From the NCBI GenBank assembly GCA_007922195.1, contig ML682008.1, positions 3,570,193 through 3,634,192 of the forward strand: a stretch of 64,000 nucleotides of DNA, in the 5' to 3' direction. Made by a program: the position numbers and the translations under genes. The notes under the pieces were generated by a model. The model saw only the letters and a list, made by a program, of their open reading frames with translations. It did no database searches and was not told the origin of the DNA. The stretch comes from Podocnemis expansa (Eukaryota > Chordata > Testudines > Podocnemididae). Every line of letters begins with the position of its first letter. Positions within the stretch are counted from its first letter, which is position 1. Positions 12,833 through 25,814 of the stretch are shown here, piece after piece.

Positions 12833-14560
12833 CTTGAGTCTGAAAAATTTGCTCTGGAAGTCACACATGAAGGCATATCCTCTTGTGAGATTCCTGGTAC
12901 TTTTTGCTCCTGAGTAATAGAGTTAGAATATGCAGGACCATATTTAAGAGTGGGTGGGGCTGAGGACAAATCATCTGTAGTGCCAAAAACAGGGTTTAGC
13001 AGAAATTATTAATCTTCTCTGTTTCTGCCACATAGATGAGCATGCTCAGAACAACTCAAATAACAAATTTGTGTGTATTCATTTTTTGGTTCGACAACAG
13101 CTGCACCAAACTGTGGGGCCAAGGGCATTTGCTCCAACTGCTACCCTTTACTGATAGCCTTGAGAAGACTACTTCCTGCAGTACTGTTCATCTAATCCTA
13201 GCTGGAGCAAGTAGAAACGGACATGCACAAAAAAATTAGAAATGATTTAAAAAGCTCAGTCTTGCAACCCTTACCCATGGAAGCCCAGTCTCTCATTATT
13301 CACCATGATAAGGGCCTCATCTAATGTCTATTGACTTCAACATGCATTATATTGAACCCTGTTCAAACTCTTGTATATCAGTGCATCAGTTCAAGTTGTA
13401 GGCAAAGGGTCTAATAATTATTTCTTTGAAACATATTTAACCATCCCTACTTTAGAGATATGTGTAATAGAAAGTAAACACTGGCATTTTGTCCCCCAAA
13501 AGCTGTTCTTTAGTGGTTGAAACTCTGTGTAAAGAGTGTTCTTCAGCTTATACTTAATAAGATTCCCACCCCTTCTATGAGAGCTGGTAAAGACAAACTC
13601 AATCAGGCTGAATCACAATAATGTTAACTTGCCCACGTGGCGAGCTGGCAGAAACCAGGAAGCCATGTTGCATTCCTAAGGTAAATGCACCTTAACAGTT
13701 CTTATGTAGAATGAGGCCTACCAAGTGCTAAGAGACCCTAAAATGCAAAATATTGCAAAAATGCAGTCTTAATAACCAGTTGCGCTAGTTGACTAATTAT
13801 AATATTCTATTGTCAAATTCTGATTTTTTCATGTGTGTCCTTCTCATCTGCTGACAGCTAAGAAATAAAACATGATCTTGTTTTGTTGATTTATATTGAT
13901 TTATCTTCACTCACTTGGGAGTAGATGAGGATAAGAGTAAGGAAAGATTAAGAGGAACATTAAAGTCACTTTCACAAGTAAAAATTATTGTTGTTCTTTA
14001 AAAAGCTGCATATGCTGTAGATAATAAGGATTATAATTAGGTGGCTGTCTCCTGTTCTTTAAAAAAGTAGAAAATGACAGAAGAATGAGAAATTGATAAT
14101 TACTGGTACACTGTTCTGTTTCACTTCGGATTACATCTCCTGATGGGCATAACTGGTTTATTTGTTTATAATCTCTGCTGTGAATTCATTCAATTCCATG
14201 CATTTCTGCTATCAAGTTTTCACCCTTCCTGACTTTCATGAATACCATATGGTACACGGTCACTGTAGCTTCAATTGCTAATTTTATGCTGTCAGTGTTT
14301 TAGGGGGAAGACTCTAATGTTATCCAATAGGCATGTCTGCACATGGCTGTCCCATCATGGAAATATCTAAAATTGGCATGAGACTCATAAGCTTCTTTCC
14401 AAAAGGGCATTTTAAAATTAGGCTGTGGAGAGAGACATTCCAATCAGAAAAATCTATCAAATGAGCTTCAAAAAGCTGTTTTTCCATTCTAAGAATTATT
14501 CTTCTATCTAAAGAGTCTTTTAAAATGGGCAACTGAAATATTGGTTGAGAGGAATGACAG

Positions 14561-14582
14561 GTTTGTTTGTTTGTTTGTTTCT
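14561..14582. repeat. GTTT microsatellite
   Basis: Five to six tandem GTTT units. Confidence 0.85.
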
Positions 14583-15258
14583 TTTTCTTAATTTCCAAGA
14601 GAAACTATGGACTGGATCAGCTCACAGATGCACTGATCTAAGGACCCAATCCTACAACATGTACTATGAGCTTTCTAAATCCAAAGTAACTCTGCAGAGT
14701 ACCTCTGCATTTACACCATTATCAGACTCTCTATATCAGGCTTCTTGAAACTTCTTATGGATAAAATTTCAATTGTGTAGCTAATTCTTTTACATGGAAT
14801 TCATCTCTTCCTCATGTGGCTACAATGCAGGGATCTATCTTGGTATTTAAGCTTTGTGTTTTGAAGTGGAACCACATCATTCTTTGCCCCTTCTGACCCT
14901 TCTGGTTGAATCAGCAGTGGTGTTCGTGGTCTATGTTGTTATGTGAGTTTGATTTCAGACTTGACCAACTATATACTACTTATAGGCTAGAGTGCCACAG
15001 AATGGTTTACCCTTCTTCCCGATTATCTATGTCACTTAGTGACAGTCTTGCAAGCACAAAGTTGACAGAAAGGGAAAAAAACATGTTCTGTTCCCCACAG
15101 AGAAGATGATAAAAAACATTATTAAAACCTGGGATGAGAAAGCAGTTCACATGTAAACAAATCAAGTGAAAAATTCAGCAACTTTCTAAACTAACAAGTC
15201 TGATTCTCCACAGCTTGACACCAGGTATAACCATTTATAGCCTTGTAAGCCCTGCAAA

Positions 15259-15360
15259 TAGTATAGTGGCTAGCACATCTGCTTTACATGCGGGGGTTGG
15301 ACTAGACGATCTCATGAGGTCCCTTCCAACCCTATGATTCTGTTCTATTTATTCTATTCT
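15259..15360 (+). repeat. tRNA-derived SINE with CR1-like tail, internally deleted
   Basis: Starts with a box-A-like TAGTGGCTAGCAC and TCTGCTTTACATGC, then jumps to GGTTGGACTAGACGATCTCA and GAGGTCCCTTCCAACCCTAT, the CR1-type 3' end, followed by ATTCT repeats. The box B region seen in the copy at 61459 is missing, apparently by an internal deletion. Confidence 0.65.
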
Positions 15361-15409
15361 AAATTGGGGTTAATCACTGCCATTATGACTTGAAAATCAT
15401 GATCTAATA

Positions 15410-15596
15410 CAGGGGTGGCCAAACTTATGGAACTCAAGAGCCACACAAGTTGATTATTAAACCTTCAAGAGCCGCACTGAAACATATAGCCATATACTTT
15501 TACCTACTAAATTGATTTGCTGACGTTCTTCTGCAAGCCATGCTTTTTCATTCAAGAGCCACATGCGGCTCCTGAGCCACAGTTTGGCCACGTCTG
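15410..15596. mobile_element. hAT-like MITE with 8-bp target duplication
   Basis: 187 bp. The left terminus is CAGGGGTGGCCAAACT and the right is AGTTTGGCCACGTCTG (imperfect inverted repeat). It is flanked by exact 8-bp duplications ATCTAATA at 15402-15409 and 15597-15604. The interior carries inverted AAGAGCCACA motifs. An 8-bp duplication plus a CAGGGG terminus is the hAT signature. Same family as 35290-35752. Confidence 0.88.
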
Positions 15597-16116
15597 ATCT
15601 AATATCTTCAAAGTGGCTGTTTTGGCAGGTACTGAAAAGACAACCACAGACGTGTCTGAAAAAGTCAAAATTAATAATTGGTAAATCAGCTGGTGCTGTA
15701 TGCAGACATCTTCACTAGGAGGAACAAAGTTTCACTGTGACTATTTTATCACAAGTATTACAATATTTAGTACTTTTCTTAGTTGACCCAGGTCCTGGAG
15801 GTGAGTGATTATGTGTAAAAACGCAGCTTTAATTTTAAAACATTACTAATAGGTTTCTAGCCATCATAATTGCAGAGAAAATCCTGAAAGTGCAACCCCT
15901 GTGCATGCTAAAGGCTGGCCTAGAAATCAGGAGGCAAAGAAAGAGTACCCATTTCTGATTATTTTTAAAAACCTCATAACGTTTAAACCAATCCCATGAT
16001 TTTTAGAGTCTGACTTATGGTCTCTCAATGCTTTGGGGTTGGCAGTTGTGTAACCAGAAACAATATTTGTTCATTTCTTGACAAAACAATTACAGTTATC
16101 TCATGTCATTCCACAG

Positions 16117-16236
16117 ATGGAGAATTGTACTCTGGGACGGCAGCAGACTTCATGGGTAGAGATTTTGCCATTTTTCGAACTCTGGGGCACCACCATCCAA
16201 TCAGGACAGAGCAACATGATTCCCGCTGGCTGAATG
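16117..16236 (+). CDS. SEMA3A: SEMA3A internal exon B (about residues 183-222)
   Basis: A 120-nt exon with acceptor AG at 16115-16116 and donor GTATGT from 16237. Its first two bases (AT) complete the Asp codon begun in the previous exon, and its last base G starts the next split Asp codon, so both borders are phase 1. The product reads GELYSGTAADFMGRDFAIFR, then TLGHHHPIRTEQHDSRWLN. This is the invariant sema-domain block of SEMA3A and matches my recollection of the human and chicken proteins at every residue. The exon forms propeller strands in the part of the sema domain that carries class 3 repulsive activity. The 31-kb intron that follows still joins in frame to the exon at 47403 (Asp split G/AT), so no coding exon appears to be missing between them. 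Confidence 0.96.
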
Positions 16237-19200
16237 GTATGTGAGATGTACACTTATCCGGTGTTATATTCATGTAGCCTTTAAAGTCTAGCATACCGCA
16301 AACCGCTCCTTTCCAGTAACACCGATGACATATATTATATACCTCTCCTTGATATGGAGCAGAATTTTGTCTTAAACCAGTTAAACTAATCAAGAGTGAT
16401 TTATAAAGGGGTGCTTTTTGGTTTTTAATTATGTTGAGATTTGTGGAGTGTGATTAAATTTAAACCATATCCCATGGCAGCAGCTAAAGCAGTATCATGT
16501 GGCAGGAGCAGACTGCAGTACATGTATGTTAAACAGGACTTCTAGACTGGAGAAAGTACTAGCAGGAAAGTCTAAACACAGATGTTGAAGAGACTGTTAA
16601 CTGGAGTTGAATCCTCTAGAGGCCAGTGTATAACAGAACCTGGTCAGCTTTGAGGTGCATTTCTGACATTAGGCCAGAAAGAGAAAGAGGACAAGGAAAT
16701 TATATAACAGAACCATCTCAAACATGCAATTGCTCCCAATATCTCGGAGTGTCAGAGGAGCCCAGGGTGTCCTTGAGCTTGCATTCTTCACTGGAATCTT
16801 TTCTCTTTTCACAGGGCAGAGTGACTTCAATTATTGTATAGACTTAACTAGTTAGATTCATAACTGCCTATTTGCCAGTGTAATCCCCTCAACTGCATGT
16901 GTCATCAGCACATTTGCATATTCAAATAAAGGCCTGATCTGACTCTAAATGAAGTCAGTTTCCATTAACTTCCAGGGGAATTGGATAGGTGCGTAAATAC
17001 ATGTTTATTTTTGTCTATTAATATATTCTTGCATTCACAGTTCTAAAAGGTAACTGGTTTCAATGGCTTGTTTAAAGTATTTGAACACACTCTGGAGAGC
17101 CTCATATTTTCAGTTATTTAAAAGACTTGACTGACTTAGCCTCTCTTTTTAGATCCAATGTGACTTTACTTTCCCATTTTTCAATCCAAAAAAATGTGCA
17201 CAAATATTTCCATCTCCTGTGAGGGTCAAGCAAGCTCATTTTTATCCACAATTCAGTGCTTATCAAAAATACGGATGTAAATTTGGTCAGTGCAGAAGGG
17301 AAGCCATCTTTTGACCTTTAATGGACAAGCCTATTAGATTTTGCCAAGATTTCCTTGTATCACATTAGTATCATTTTGTTTAGATTGTGAGATCTTTTGG
17401 GAAGAGATTTGCTTTTTATTAGCTACATGGATGTTGCCTAACCCAATGGTTCTCTAATCAAGAAATCTATAAAATACAAATCACCAGGAGCGTTGCTGGT
17501 GCCAGACTTACGGGGATCAAGCCCTGAGTCCCAGAGCCCAAGTCCCAAGTCTGCCACTGGGCTGCCTGCGGCAGCAGATCACCCCAAGTCTCAGTACGCC
17601 AAACTCTGGGTCTTTTCCAGGGTCAGCAGTGCTCCTGCAGATAACATAGATATAATAATAATGATAATGCATTGGATCTGATTCTGCTGTCATTTAAATC
17701 CATGGCAAAACTCCCATGGACCACAGAAATAACAGAGCTGGGTCAACTGGGTATTGCTTCGGCAAACAGTTGTCAACCAGTAATCCAGAAATATTGCTCA
17801 TTGGTGTTTTATTGTTCTGATGATAGACAGGATATCTGGACTACAGGGGAGCATTAAAGCGGAAGTGAGAATTTGTACTGATCTATAAAGATAGATTTTG
17901 TCATGACAGAGTCTTGCTATGGGCTAGATTAATACTAAGAATAGCATAGAATCCATGTTCATTGTCATTGCCTTGATGAAATAAAGCCCAGTCATGCAAG
18001 TAAAAGCTGCTTTTGTGCAGGAGATTCACACAATGACAGCTGAGTCAGGAGGATTTATGCAGTGGGAAAGCATAACCATTGTCCGCAGCCCCTGCACTTC
18101 AGCTCTGAAAATGTGTCATTCCTTTGTGGATTCAGTTATCTGTCTCTGAGTGCTGAATGTGAGAACCACTTTTCCCAAATTAGCACTAAGGTAAAATCTG
18201 TGAGGGTGTGGAAACCAGAACGGCTTCTTGTTCAAGAGGGAGAGACGTTATAAGAGTGCACACAAAGAGCTTGCAAACCCTAACTGCTGTCAAATAGTGT
18301 ATTTGTGAACTACTGCAAAACTGAGGACAACAGTTTCAACCGTGCAGAGAATATATCTGATTTTTTTTTATTTAATTACAATACTTAAACTGTATTCCTC
18401 TATGGCAAGGTCATATAGAACTTACTAAGGTGGGAAATTGTTCTCAGAAACCTATGCAATTCATTGGAGAATGATCCTATTTAATTTACTAGAGCTAGGT
18501 CCTTGCTATAGAATTGAAAAGATTGGTTTAAGACTTCAGTCTTAAATTACTGTTACTTATTAAAGGTTGTAGGACTTTTTCTATTACAGTCTCATCAATG
18601 ATGTCCCACTATTAAATCCTCTGTGATCAAAAAAAAAAAATCCAAAATAATCATTTGGGACTGAAATGATGCGGACATGCTGATTCTTCAGTCTTTCTTT
18701 TTCTATTTGTCTTTTTAAGTATACTGTAATTGCAAAATAAATTTCTTGGGTTGAGATTTATTTAAAATGAATGCATTTCCAATGAAATAAGCCAGTGTTG
18801 AAGGGTGAGAGGTGCTCTAAATACAAAGCTCTGTATACACTGGTAATCCAAGCTTTTCCATTCCTTCCCGCTACTCTCTTCTGGAAAATTTATCCTTGGC
18901 TGAGCCTTTCAATAAGGGTACCAGCCAAGTGCCAGGTTTTTTTGATGTGGGCAGTCCTACTGGAATCATCCCAAGACCACCGCTTTGTTCGGAATTGACC
19001 ACTGAGGAGACATATACAGTGATAATGGTTTTGTCGTTACACACATGGCCCTGATTTTGCTTCACTACAACAGAAAGACTCCTAATCCTGGGGCAGCCAG
19101 TCACTTACAGTGCTTCAGAAATATCTGAAATGAGCAAGGGAAAGGTAGTATTTAGAACATTCCTAGGTTAGAGAGTGAGATCCTGGCTCCATCTCCTACG

Positions 19201-20614
19201 TACTGCTTCCTCAGAATAGAGGCGTGTCTTAGCAAGGCAGCTGGAGATTTCTCTGAATTTGTAGTGGGAATTCCTTGGTGATCTAAAACAGCATATGGAG
19301 CTCTATACTGTCCACTCCCCTGGCATAGGGGACATTCCTAGATGGGTTGGAGGCATAACTGGAAGTGGGGGTGGAGGTAGAGGGTGCAGGGGGGACACTG
19401 GAGTACATTGCTCTGAAGCAAATGCTAATAGACACAGAAGCAATGTACTAAAGCCACTGTTAGGGCAGAGGATTAGGGGAGTGGAAAAATGGCTTAGAGC
19501 CAATTTTCCCCTCACCCTTCCTGGGGTTCTGAGCTGAATACAGAGGATTCAGCCTTACATCTTTAAAGTGGAAAAATGGAGAGTCCATAAGTGTGTATTT
19601 TTAGAAAAAATACTAGGAGTTAGTCTACAGAAAATTTGAAAGGAAGTTAAACCACGAATGATACATTGAGGCAGCATCATGAATCTGTTTTTCACCCACA
19701 AAAGTAAGGCAAATCAAGTCTGATATGCCTTCCTCATTACAGTTTGAGTTAAAGACAATGTTAGGCTGGATTTCTAGTCTTAACTTGAAATTTCCTTGCT
19801 TTCTATGGGTTTAAACTGTCCCCATTATGTTATTTTAGAATCCTGTCTGTCGTTTAATAATTAAAGCAGGATAGTATCTGTGCATTGTCCCCTGGAGACA
19901 TTTGCCTTGATAATCTTTTCTTTACGGTTACATAAACAGCTGAGTATTATCGAAGCTGAGCGAGTGTTCGATTTAAAAAAAATGCCTTCTTAAATTTCAC
20001 AGGCTCTGAGGCAGGAAACATGGATTTGATCTGCGTATGACATTTGGGCAGTACTCTATAATCATAATTGTATACAGTTTCCCTTTATGACAGATTACAA
20101 GATGCCCAGTGCTGGCGATGTGTACATATCTTTGCATATTAGCATATCTCACCATGTAGTGTGATGTATGCAGTCAGAACGACAAGATTCCAAATATTCG
20201 AAGTATTTTTGTGTCTAAAAAGGTCATATAAAATGTATGAAGACATTTAAAAGTGGACATTTTTTTCTTTTCCAATTTCTTCTGCAGCTTGAATGTGCTA
20301 ATTTTTCCGTTGTTAAGATGCTCTATAATCTCTGGTTAGTTACACTAACTCCTCTCTCTCTCCACATATATATCTTCTCTCCAGACCTCTCCCACTTCTA
20401 TGTACCTCCCTTACACTGAATGGGTTTCAATAGCTTCCCTGCCTCCCACTTTCATACAAACTTCCCACATACTGCTGAGCCAAATCTACATGAGGAAATG
20501 TGCCTCAAAGCAACAAATGGTGTAACTGAACTGTTGCTGAAAATGGTTTAATTGCAAGTACAGGCAGAATCAAACCATGTTCAGCATCATTTCATAAACA
20601 GAGTTGAACACAAT

Positions 20615-21687
20615 GGTTTCAGCGGGTAGGAATCAATGGCTCAATGTCTAGTTGGCAGGCAGTAACAAGAGGAATGCCCCAGGGGTTGGTCCTGGGGCCA
20701 GTTCTGTTCAACATTTTCATTAATGATCTGGATGATGGGATAGACTGCACAATCAGTAAGCTTGTGGTTGACATCAAGCTGGGAGGAATGGTAAACACCC
20801 TGGAGGGCAGGGACAGAAGCTGGGGAGACTTAGGCACATTGGAGCAGTGGGCCAAAAGAAGTCTCATGAAGTTCAGCAAGGACAAGTGCAAAGTCCTGCA
20901 CTTAGGACAGAAAAACCCCATGCAGTTGTACAGCCTGGGGAGTGATTGACTAAGAAGCCACATTGTAGAAAAGGACCTAGGGGTTATGGTGGATGGGAAG
21001 CTGGTTATGAGTCAACAGTATACTCTTATTGTCAAAAAGGCCAATGGTATATTGGGCTGCATCAGTAGGAGTGTTGCCAGCAGATCGAGGGAAGTAATTA
21101 TTTCCTTCTATTCAGCGCTGGTGAGTCCACATCTGGAGTACTGTGTCCAGTTTTGGCCTCCCCACTACAGGAAGGATGTGGACAAATTAGAAAGAGTCTA
21201 GTAGAGAGCAACAAAAATGATTAGTGGGCTGGGGCACATGACTTACAAGGAGAGAAAGAACTAGGCTTATTTAGTCTGCAGAAGAGGGTGGAAGAAGACT
21301 GAGGGGGGGGATTTGAGAGCAGCATTCAGCTGCTTGAAGGTATGCTCCAAAGAGGAGGGAGCCAGGCTGTTTGCAGTAGTAACAGAGGACAGAACAAAAA
21401 GCAATGGTTTCAAGTTACAGCTGGGAAGGTAGAGATTGGATATTAGGAAATACTGTCTCATTAAGAGCGTGATGAAGCATTGGAATGTGTTACCTAGGGA
21501 GGTGGTGGAATCTCCATCTTTGGAGATATTTAAGGCCTGGCTGGACAAAACCCTGGTTGGGATGATTTAGGGCTAGACAAAACCCCGGTTGGGATGATTT
21601 AGTGGGAGTGGTCCTGTTTTTAGCAGCAGGTTGGACTAGATGACCTCATGAGGTCCCTTCCACCCCTATGATTTTGTGATTCTAAGA
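20615..21687 (+). mobile_element. CR1 LINE fragment, 3' part with decayed RT end
   Basis: One reading frame from 20644 encodes the C-terminal part of a CR1-type reverse transcriptase: GMPQGLVLGPVLFNIFINDL, later [20 protein letters not shown]. It is broken by an in-frame TGA at 20947-20949 and ends at a TAG at 21199-21201. The position of the catalytic FADD box reads VVDI, so it is inactive. The 3' UTR runs to the typical CR1 end (GACTAGATGACCTCATGAGG, then a TGATTTTGTGATTCTA tail). A short tandem duplication of CAAAACCCNGGTTGGGATGA sits at about 21546-21600. Confidence 0.9.
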
Positions 21688-22173
21688 TATTACTTGGGAC
21701 AAGTTTGATACATTTATTAATCCAGGTATAACTAGCCTTAGAATGAGTGGAATTCTATTGATAAATGTTATTGAATGTTGATTCCAACACACAAACATGC
21801 AAGTCAATGAAAAAGTATTTGTATCTCTGATTATCATAATTTACTGATAGGCAAAGTCAGAAAAGTGCTGTCTGAGTACTTGTGAGTCTTGGATTTAAAC
21901 ACATTTATTTTGTATTTTTTGATATGTAATTCTGACAAGTTATGTTTTAATGGTTAAGAAAAACCTAACATCAGCATTAGCTAGCTTTATATAATTGTGT
22001 GAATCTCCCTATTTTCTGATGCCCCAGGATTACCCATGACTGGAAAAATTTAAAATTTATAAAATTCAAAAAAAAAAAAAAAACCTTACAAATATTGAAA
22101 ACATCGGTCAAAATTGTTTTACACTCTCCTCTCAATTTCTGCCAAGCCTAGATGTCACCAGTACTCCTTAAGC

Positions 22174-22383
22174 CGGCAGTCTCAAAGTGAAATCACCACG
22201 AGGGCCGCGTGAGGACCAGTAGAGGGCCACATGAGGGCTAGTACGTTAACCCGAGGGCCGCACCACTGAAACCTTTTCATATAATGATATTGCAAATATG
22301 GGTAAAAATCATGTTGTTATGAGCCACTGGAAATAGCTTTAGGGGCCGCATGCAGCCCACGAGCTGTGTGTTTGAGACCCCTG
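22174..22383. mobile_element. hAT-like MITE, second family
   Basis: 210 bp. The right end is the inverse of CAGGGGTCTCAAA (TTTGAGACCCCTG at 22371-22383) and the left end is the decayed CGGCAGTCTCAAA. The 8-bp target duplication is CCTTAAGC (22166-22173) / CCCTAAGC (22384-22391), 7 of 8. The interior contains GGGGCCGCATGCAGCCCA. The same family lies in the opposite direction at 37009-37218. Confidence 0.8.
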
Positions 22384-24260
22384 CCCTAAGCAAATAGTAG
22401 GATTTGTTCCAAGAATCTCTTGCTCATGAAGCCTGCACTTCTGCTGCTTGAGGCCAAGGACTAAGTCCATTAGCTGACAAATTGCATATGTGACAAATTT
22501 TACATGTGACAGATATTAGTTATGTCACTTAATGCACAACTTGAAGGTACTCAGATACTGTGGTTATGAGGGCAGGATTGGAAACTGAATAGACTAGAAT
22601 CCCAATAGAATTTTCAGATTTTTCTCTTTCATTTCTAGCTCCAAATGTGAGATGTTAAAAGTAATTTTAAATTCTTTTTCTTGTCTTCCAACAGCTTCCT
22701 AAACTGTATACATGTCTTCTATCACAGGCCCTTCCTATGTTCATTTTGTTCCCATAGGAGAAGACTGTTTCAGCAATTTTACTTCAATTAAAACTTAATC
22801 ATTGAAGTAAATGCAGAATTACTTACAGCACAAAAATCCTCTTCTTTACTACTGTTGTTACTTGATGTTTATACAGCTACTGATTTAAGGAAATGTGGCA
22901 GAGGGAGATTTAGGTCTGGATAAACTTTGATCAGAGGTTCTTAGCTAATCTCACGCAGTTCACTCATCCCATCTGGGTACTCGGGGTATTTTTAATGAAA
23001 TATAAGAAGACATTCCAGGCAGGAGCTGAGGGCCAATTGCAATTAGAAAATGTTCAATTGTTTTAAGTTCTTTCTTTTTCAGGCGAGATAGCCACGTGAA
23101 AGGGAAAAGCTCTCTTAAAGTTTCCTCCACCAGAAAAATTGCTCTCTTACACCAAATATCTGAATGAAATTATTTAAATCTTCACAGTAGCTAAACTTTA
23201 TTTTCTCATTCCAGTTCTTACAACTGTAGCACTTGGTGTTTTTCCTTCTTAACAATTTCTATCTGTTAGGAAGATCCTCACTCTCTCTGGCTCTTTTATT
23301 CTGGATAAAATGGCCAAAATAACATAGCAGTGTTTGACAAGCCCTGGATCTCTTTTTTTTTTTCTTCTTTCCCCCTGGAGTGGCAGAGAGAAAGGAAAGA
23401 GCTATTTTTGTTGCAGGCACTGTGCAAGATAGCAATAAAGCTACCTTCTGAGGACCCTTCACAAGTCCTGGCATAGCTTGCACTGCTCAAGAGATTCTGG
23501 CCATCACTGTACCCCATTGGCAACATGAGGAGGCTGATAGAAGACAGGTCCAGAGGACGTTCTTTCCTCCTTTGATGAAAGATTTGTTCTATGCCTCTTA
23601 AAGACACCATGTTTAGCTCTGGGATATGGGTAAGGGTTTACTGACACATGGGCACTCCAAGGATCATGCTCTGGCCCTATAGACCTGGTTCTCTACCCTT
23701 TCTAGGTTTGAGTATGAAATACTGTACAAGTTGTCTTTTCAGTATTGCATTTATGAGTTATTGGTTGCTTAGTCATGACATTATTGATTTCAGAGAAAGT
23801 ACTTGTACCATAGTGTGGAGTAATGTATTTTTTCCTTTGGAGGAAAGGTAGCCAGGTCGTGGACTATGTATAATTGAAGTACTGATAACTATTAACAGCA
23901 ATCACTGTGCTGCTCCCTATGTATTCATTTCAATTATTTTAAAAAGAATATCTTATCAGTAAAGACATATAAATATATAAATATGTCATAAAGGCAACAC
24001 ACATATACCAGTTGTGTAGCCTTGCCAAAATTTCCTCCCCATGAGAATGAATTATGTTGTATAACACCAAGTTCAAGTAAAAATGACACTTCTTCCTGCA
24101 GGACACGTGGCATGTTAACAGTCTCAGGCTATAACTTTCCATCTGTCTCTGGAACAGACTTCTCTTTAAATAAAACAATAAAGGATTTTTACTAAGAATT
24201 GAATCACTCTCTGAAATGAAACATGGGTTTAAATGGTAGGCTGTTAATTCAAGACTATTC

Positions 24261-24694
24261 GGCTATGTCTACATTTAAAATTAGTCCGGACTAAGGAAGG
24301 TTAGTGCTGACTAATTTAGCCCATGGATACACTAGGCTTTGCCAGTTCGAACTAAGAAATGTCTTAATTCAAACTAGTTAAAGCTTAGTCCGAATTAGTT
24401 AGTACCAATGTTAGTTCAGACTTCCATGCTCAGTTCAAACTTCAATGTGAACTAAGTGTGGGCAAGACACAAACTAAGAGCTAGTTCAAACTTACTAAAC
24501 TTAAAGTAAACCATTAGCTTGAACTAAGACCATGTTCTAGTTCAAACTAAGTGTTATCTTGAACTAGAATGCACGGTTAGTTCAAACTAAAAAGTCTGCA
24601 GTTAGTTTGAACTAGCCTGAGGTTAGTTTGGACTAACCTCAAACTTCTTTAGCTCAGACTTACAAGTCCGAACTAAAATTTCATAGATATAGCC
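24261..24694 (-). mobile_element. Palindromic-word MITE, TTAGTTCRAACTAA type
   Basis: 434 bp from GGCTATGTCTACAT to its inverse ATAGATATAGCC, flanked by the exact 3-bp duplication TTC (24258-24260 and 24695-24697). Interior words include TTAGTTCAAACTAA, AGTTCGAACTAAG and TTAGTCCGGACTAA. It is oriented opposite to the copies at 12397 and 56467. Confidence 0.8.
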
Positions 24695-24883
24695 TTCCTC
24701 TCTGTGCAGGTCATCTTCACAAACCCAATGGTTAGTTCAAGAGATTTACACGCTGATGATGTCCATAAAATTCAGCTTTCCCTCCTGTAATGATATTATG
24801 TTAAAACCAAGTTAGCTAACCATGGTCTTGTAGATACTAACGTAAAGTCCTTGAAGAACATTGTTTTTATGGCTATTTAGAAT

Positions 24884-25510
24884 AATAGAAAATTAGGGCT
24901 GGAAAGAACATTAAGATGCCATCTAGTCAAATTTCCTGCTCAAAATATGGCCAACCCAATGAAGTCATTCTAGCCAGGGCTCTGTCAAGTTAGAGCTTTA
25001 AAACCTCTAAGGATGGAGATTCTACCACCTCCCTTGGTAACCCATTCCAGTGCTTCATCACCCTCCTACAAAAAAGATTTTTTTTCCCTAATATCCAACC
25101 TAGACCACCCCCACCACAACTTGAGACCATTGCTCCTTGTTCTTAGCCCGATCCTCCCTAGAGCCTCCCTTCAGGTAGGTGAAGGATGCTATCAAATCTA
25201 CTCTCTCCTCTTCTGCAGACTAAATAAGCCCCATTCCCTCAGCTTCTCCTCATAAGGAAGGTGTCCCAGTCCTCTAATCATTTTGCTGTCTTCTACTGAG
25301 CTTTCTCTAATTTGTCCCCATCCTTCCTGTAGTGGGGGGCCCAAAACTGGACACAATATTCTAGATGTGGCCTCGTCAGTGCCAAATAGAGGATTAATAA
25401 TCACTTCCCTTGATGTGCTTGTACTCATTCATCCCAATATCCCATTAGCTTTCTTGACAATGGCATTCTTTGAATCACTTTTACTCTGGCTGATTGCAAC
25501 CATGTTCTAC
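24884..25510 (-). mobile_element. CR1 LINE 3' fragment, minus strand
   Basis: Starts at the reversed CR1 3' end (AATAATAGAAAATTAGGGCT) and runs through typical CR1 3' UTR phrases and the reversed end of the RT gene (CTGTAGTGGGGGGCCCAAAA, then ACTGGACACAATATTCTAGA). Numerous small changes and no intact reading frame. Confidence 0.88.
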
Positions 25511-25568
25511 ATGTAGTCCCTTTTATTTGAGTATAAATAGAAACAAATGAAAATGCTATGGTGAGTAA

Positions 25569-25814
25569 GAGGGGCTTGTCTGCATGGAGATACAGTGAGT
25601 GACACTCTGGGGTGTGACTCCCCAGTGCACAAGTCTGCCAGGCAATAACTGCTGTACACTAAAGATCTAGAGTGGATTCTGACTGACTGCTCGGGCAGCA
25701 CTTTTAGTGCATGGTAGCAGGGTCCACATGGCACATTAGTGCACAGCAAGCTAGTGGACTGTAGATTTACGTCCTGGCTTGCTGCACAATAAGCCTCTAT
25801 GTAGACAAACCCTC
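25569..25814. mobile_element. Unclassified MITE-like element
   Basis: The left end GAGGGGCTTGTCTGCATGGA and the right end CCTCTATGTAGACAAACCCTC are approximate inverse repeats enclosing about 200 bp without coding capacity. No convincing target duplication. The terminus resembles but is not identical to the GGSTATGTCTACAC group. Confidence 0.5.

Larger units (their letters stand above)
7114..16116 (+). other. SEMA3A: SEMA3A intron A-B (9003 bp)
   Basis: Intron between the exons at 7020-7113 and 16117-16236, with GTATGT donor and CCACAG acceptor. It contains a C/T-rich degenerate tract (7440-8170), a palindromic-word MITE (12397-12832), a GTTT microsatellite (about 14561-14582), a tRNA-derived SINE (15259-15360) and an hAT-like MITE (15410-15596). 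The short CR1-like 3' tail around 11030-11065 and a weak MIR-like stretch near 9240-9330 are too degraded to annotate firmly. The rest shows no recognisable gene. Confidence 0.85.
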
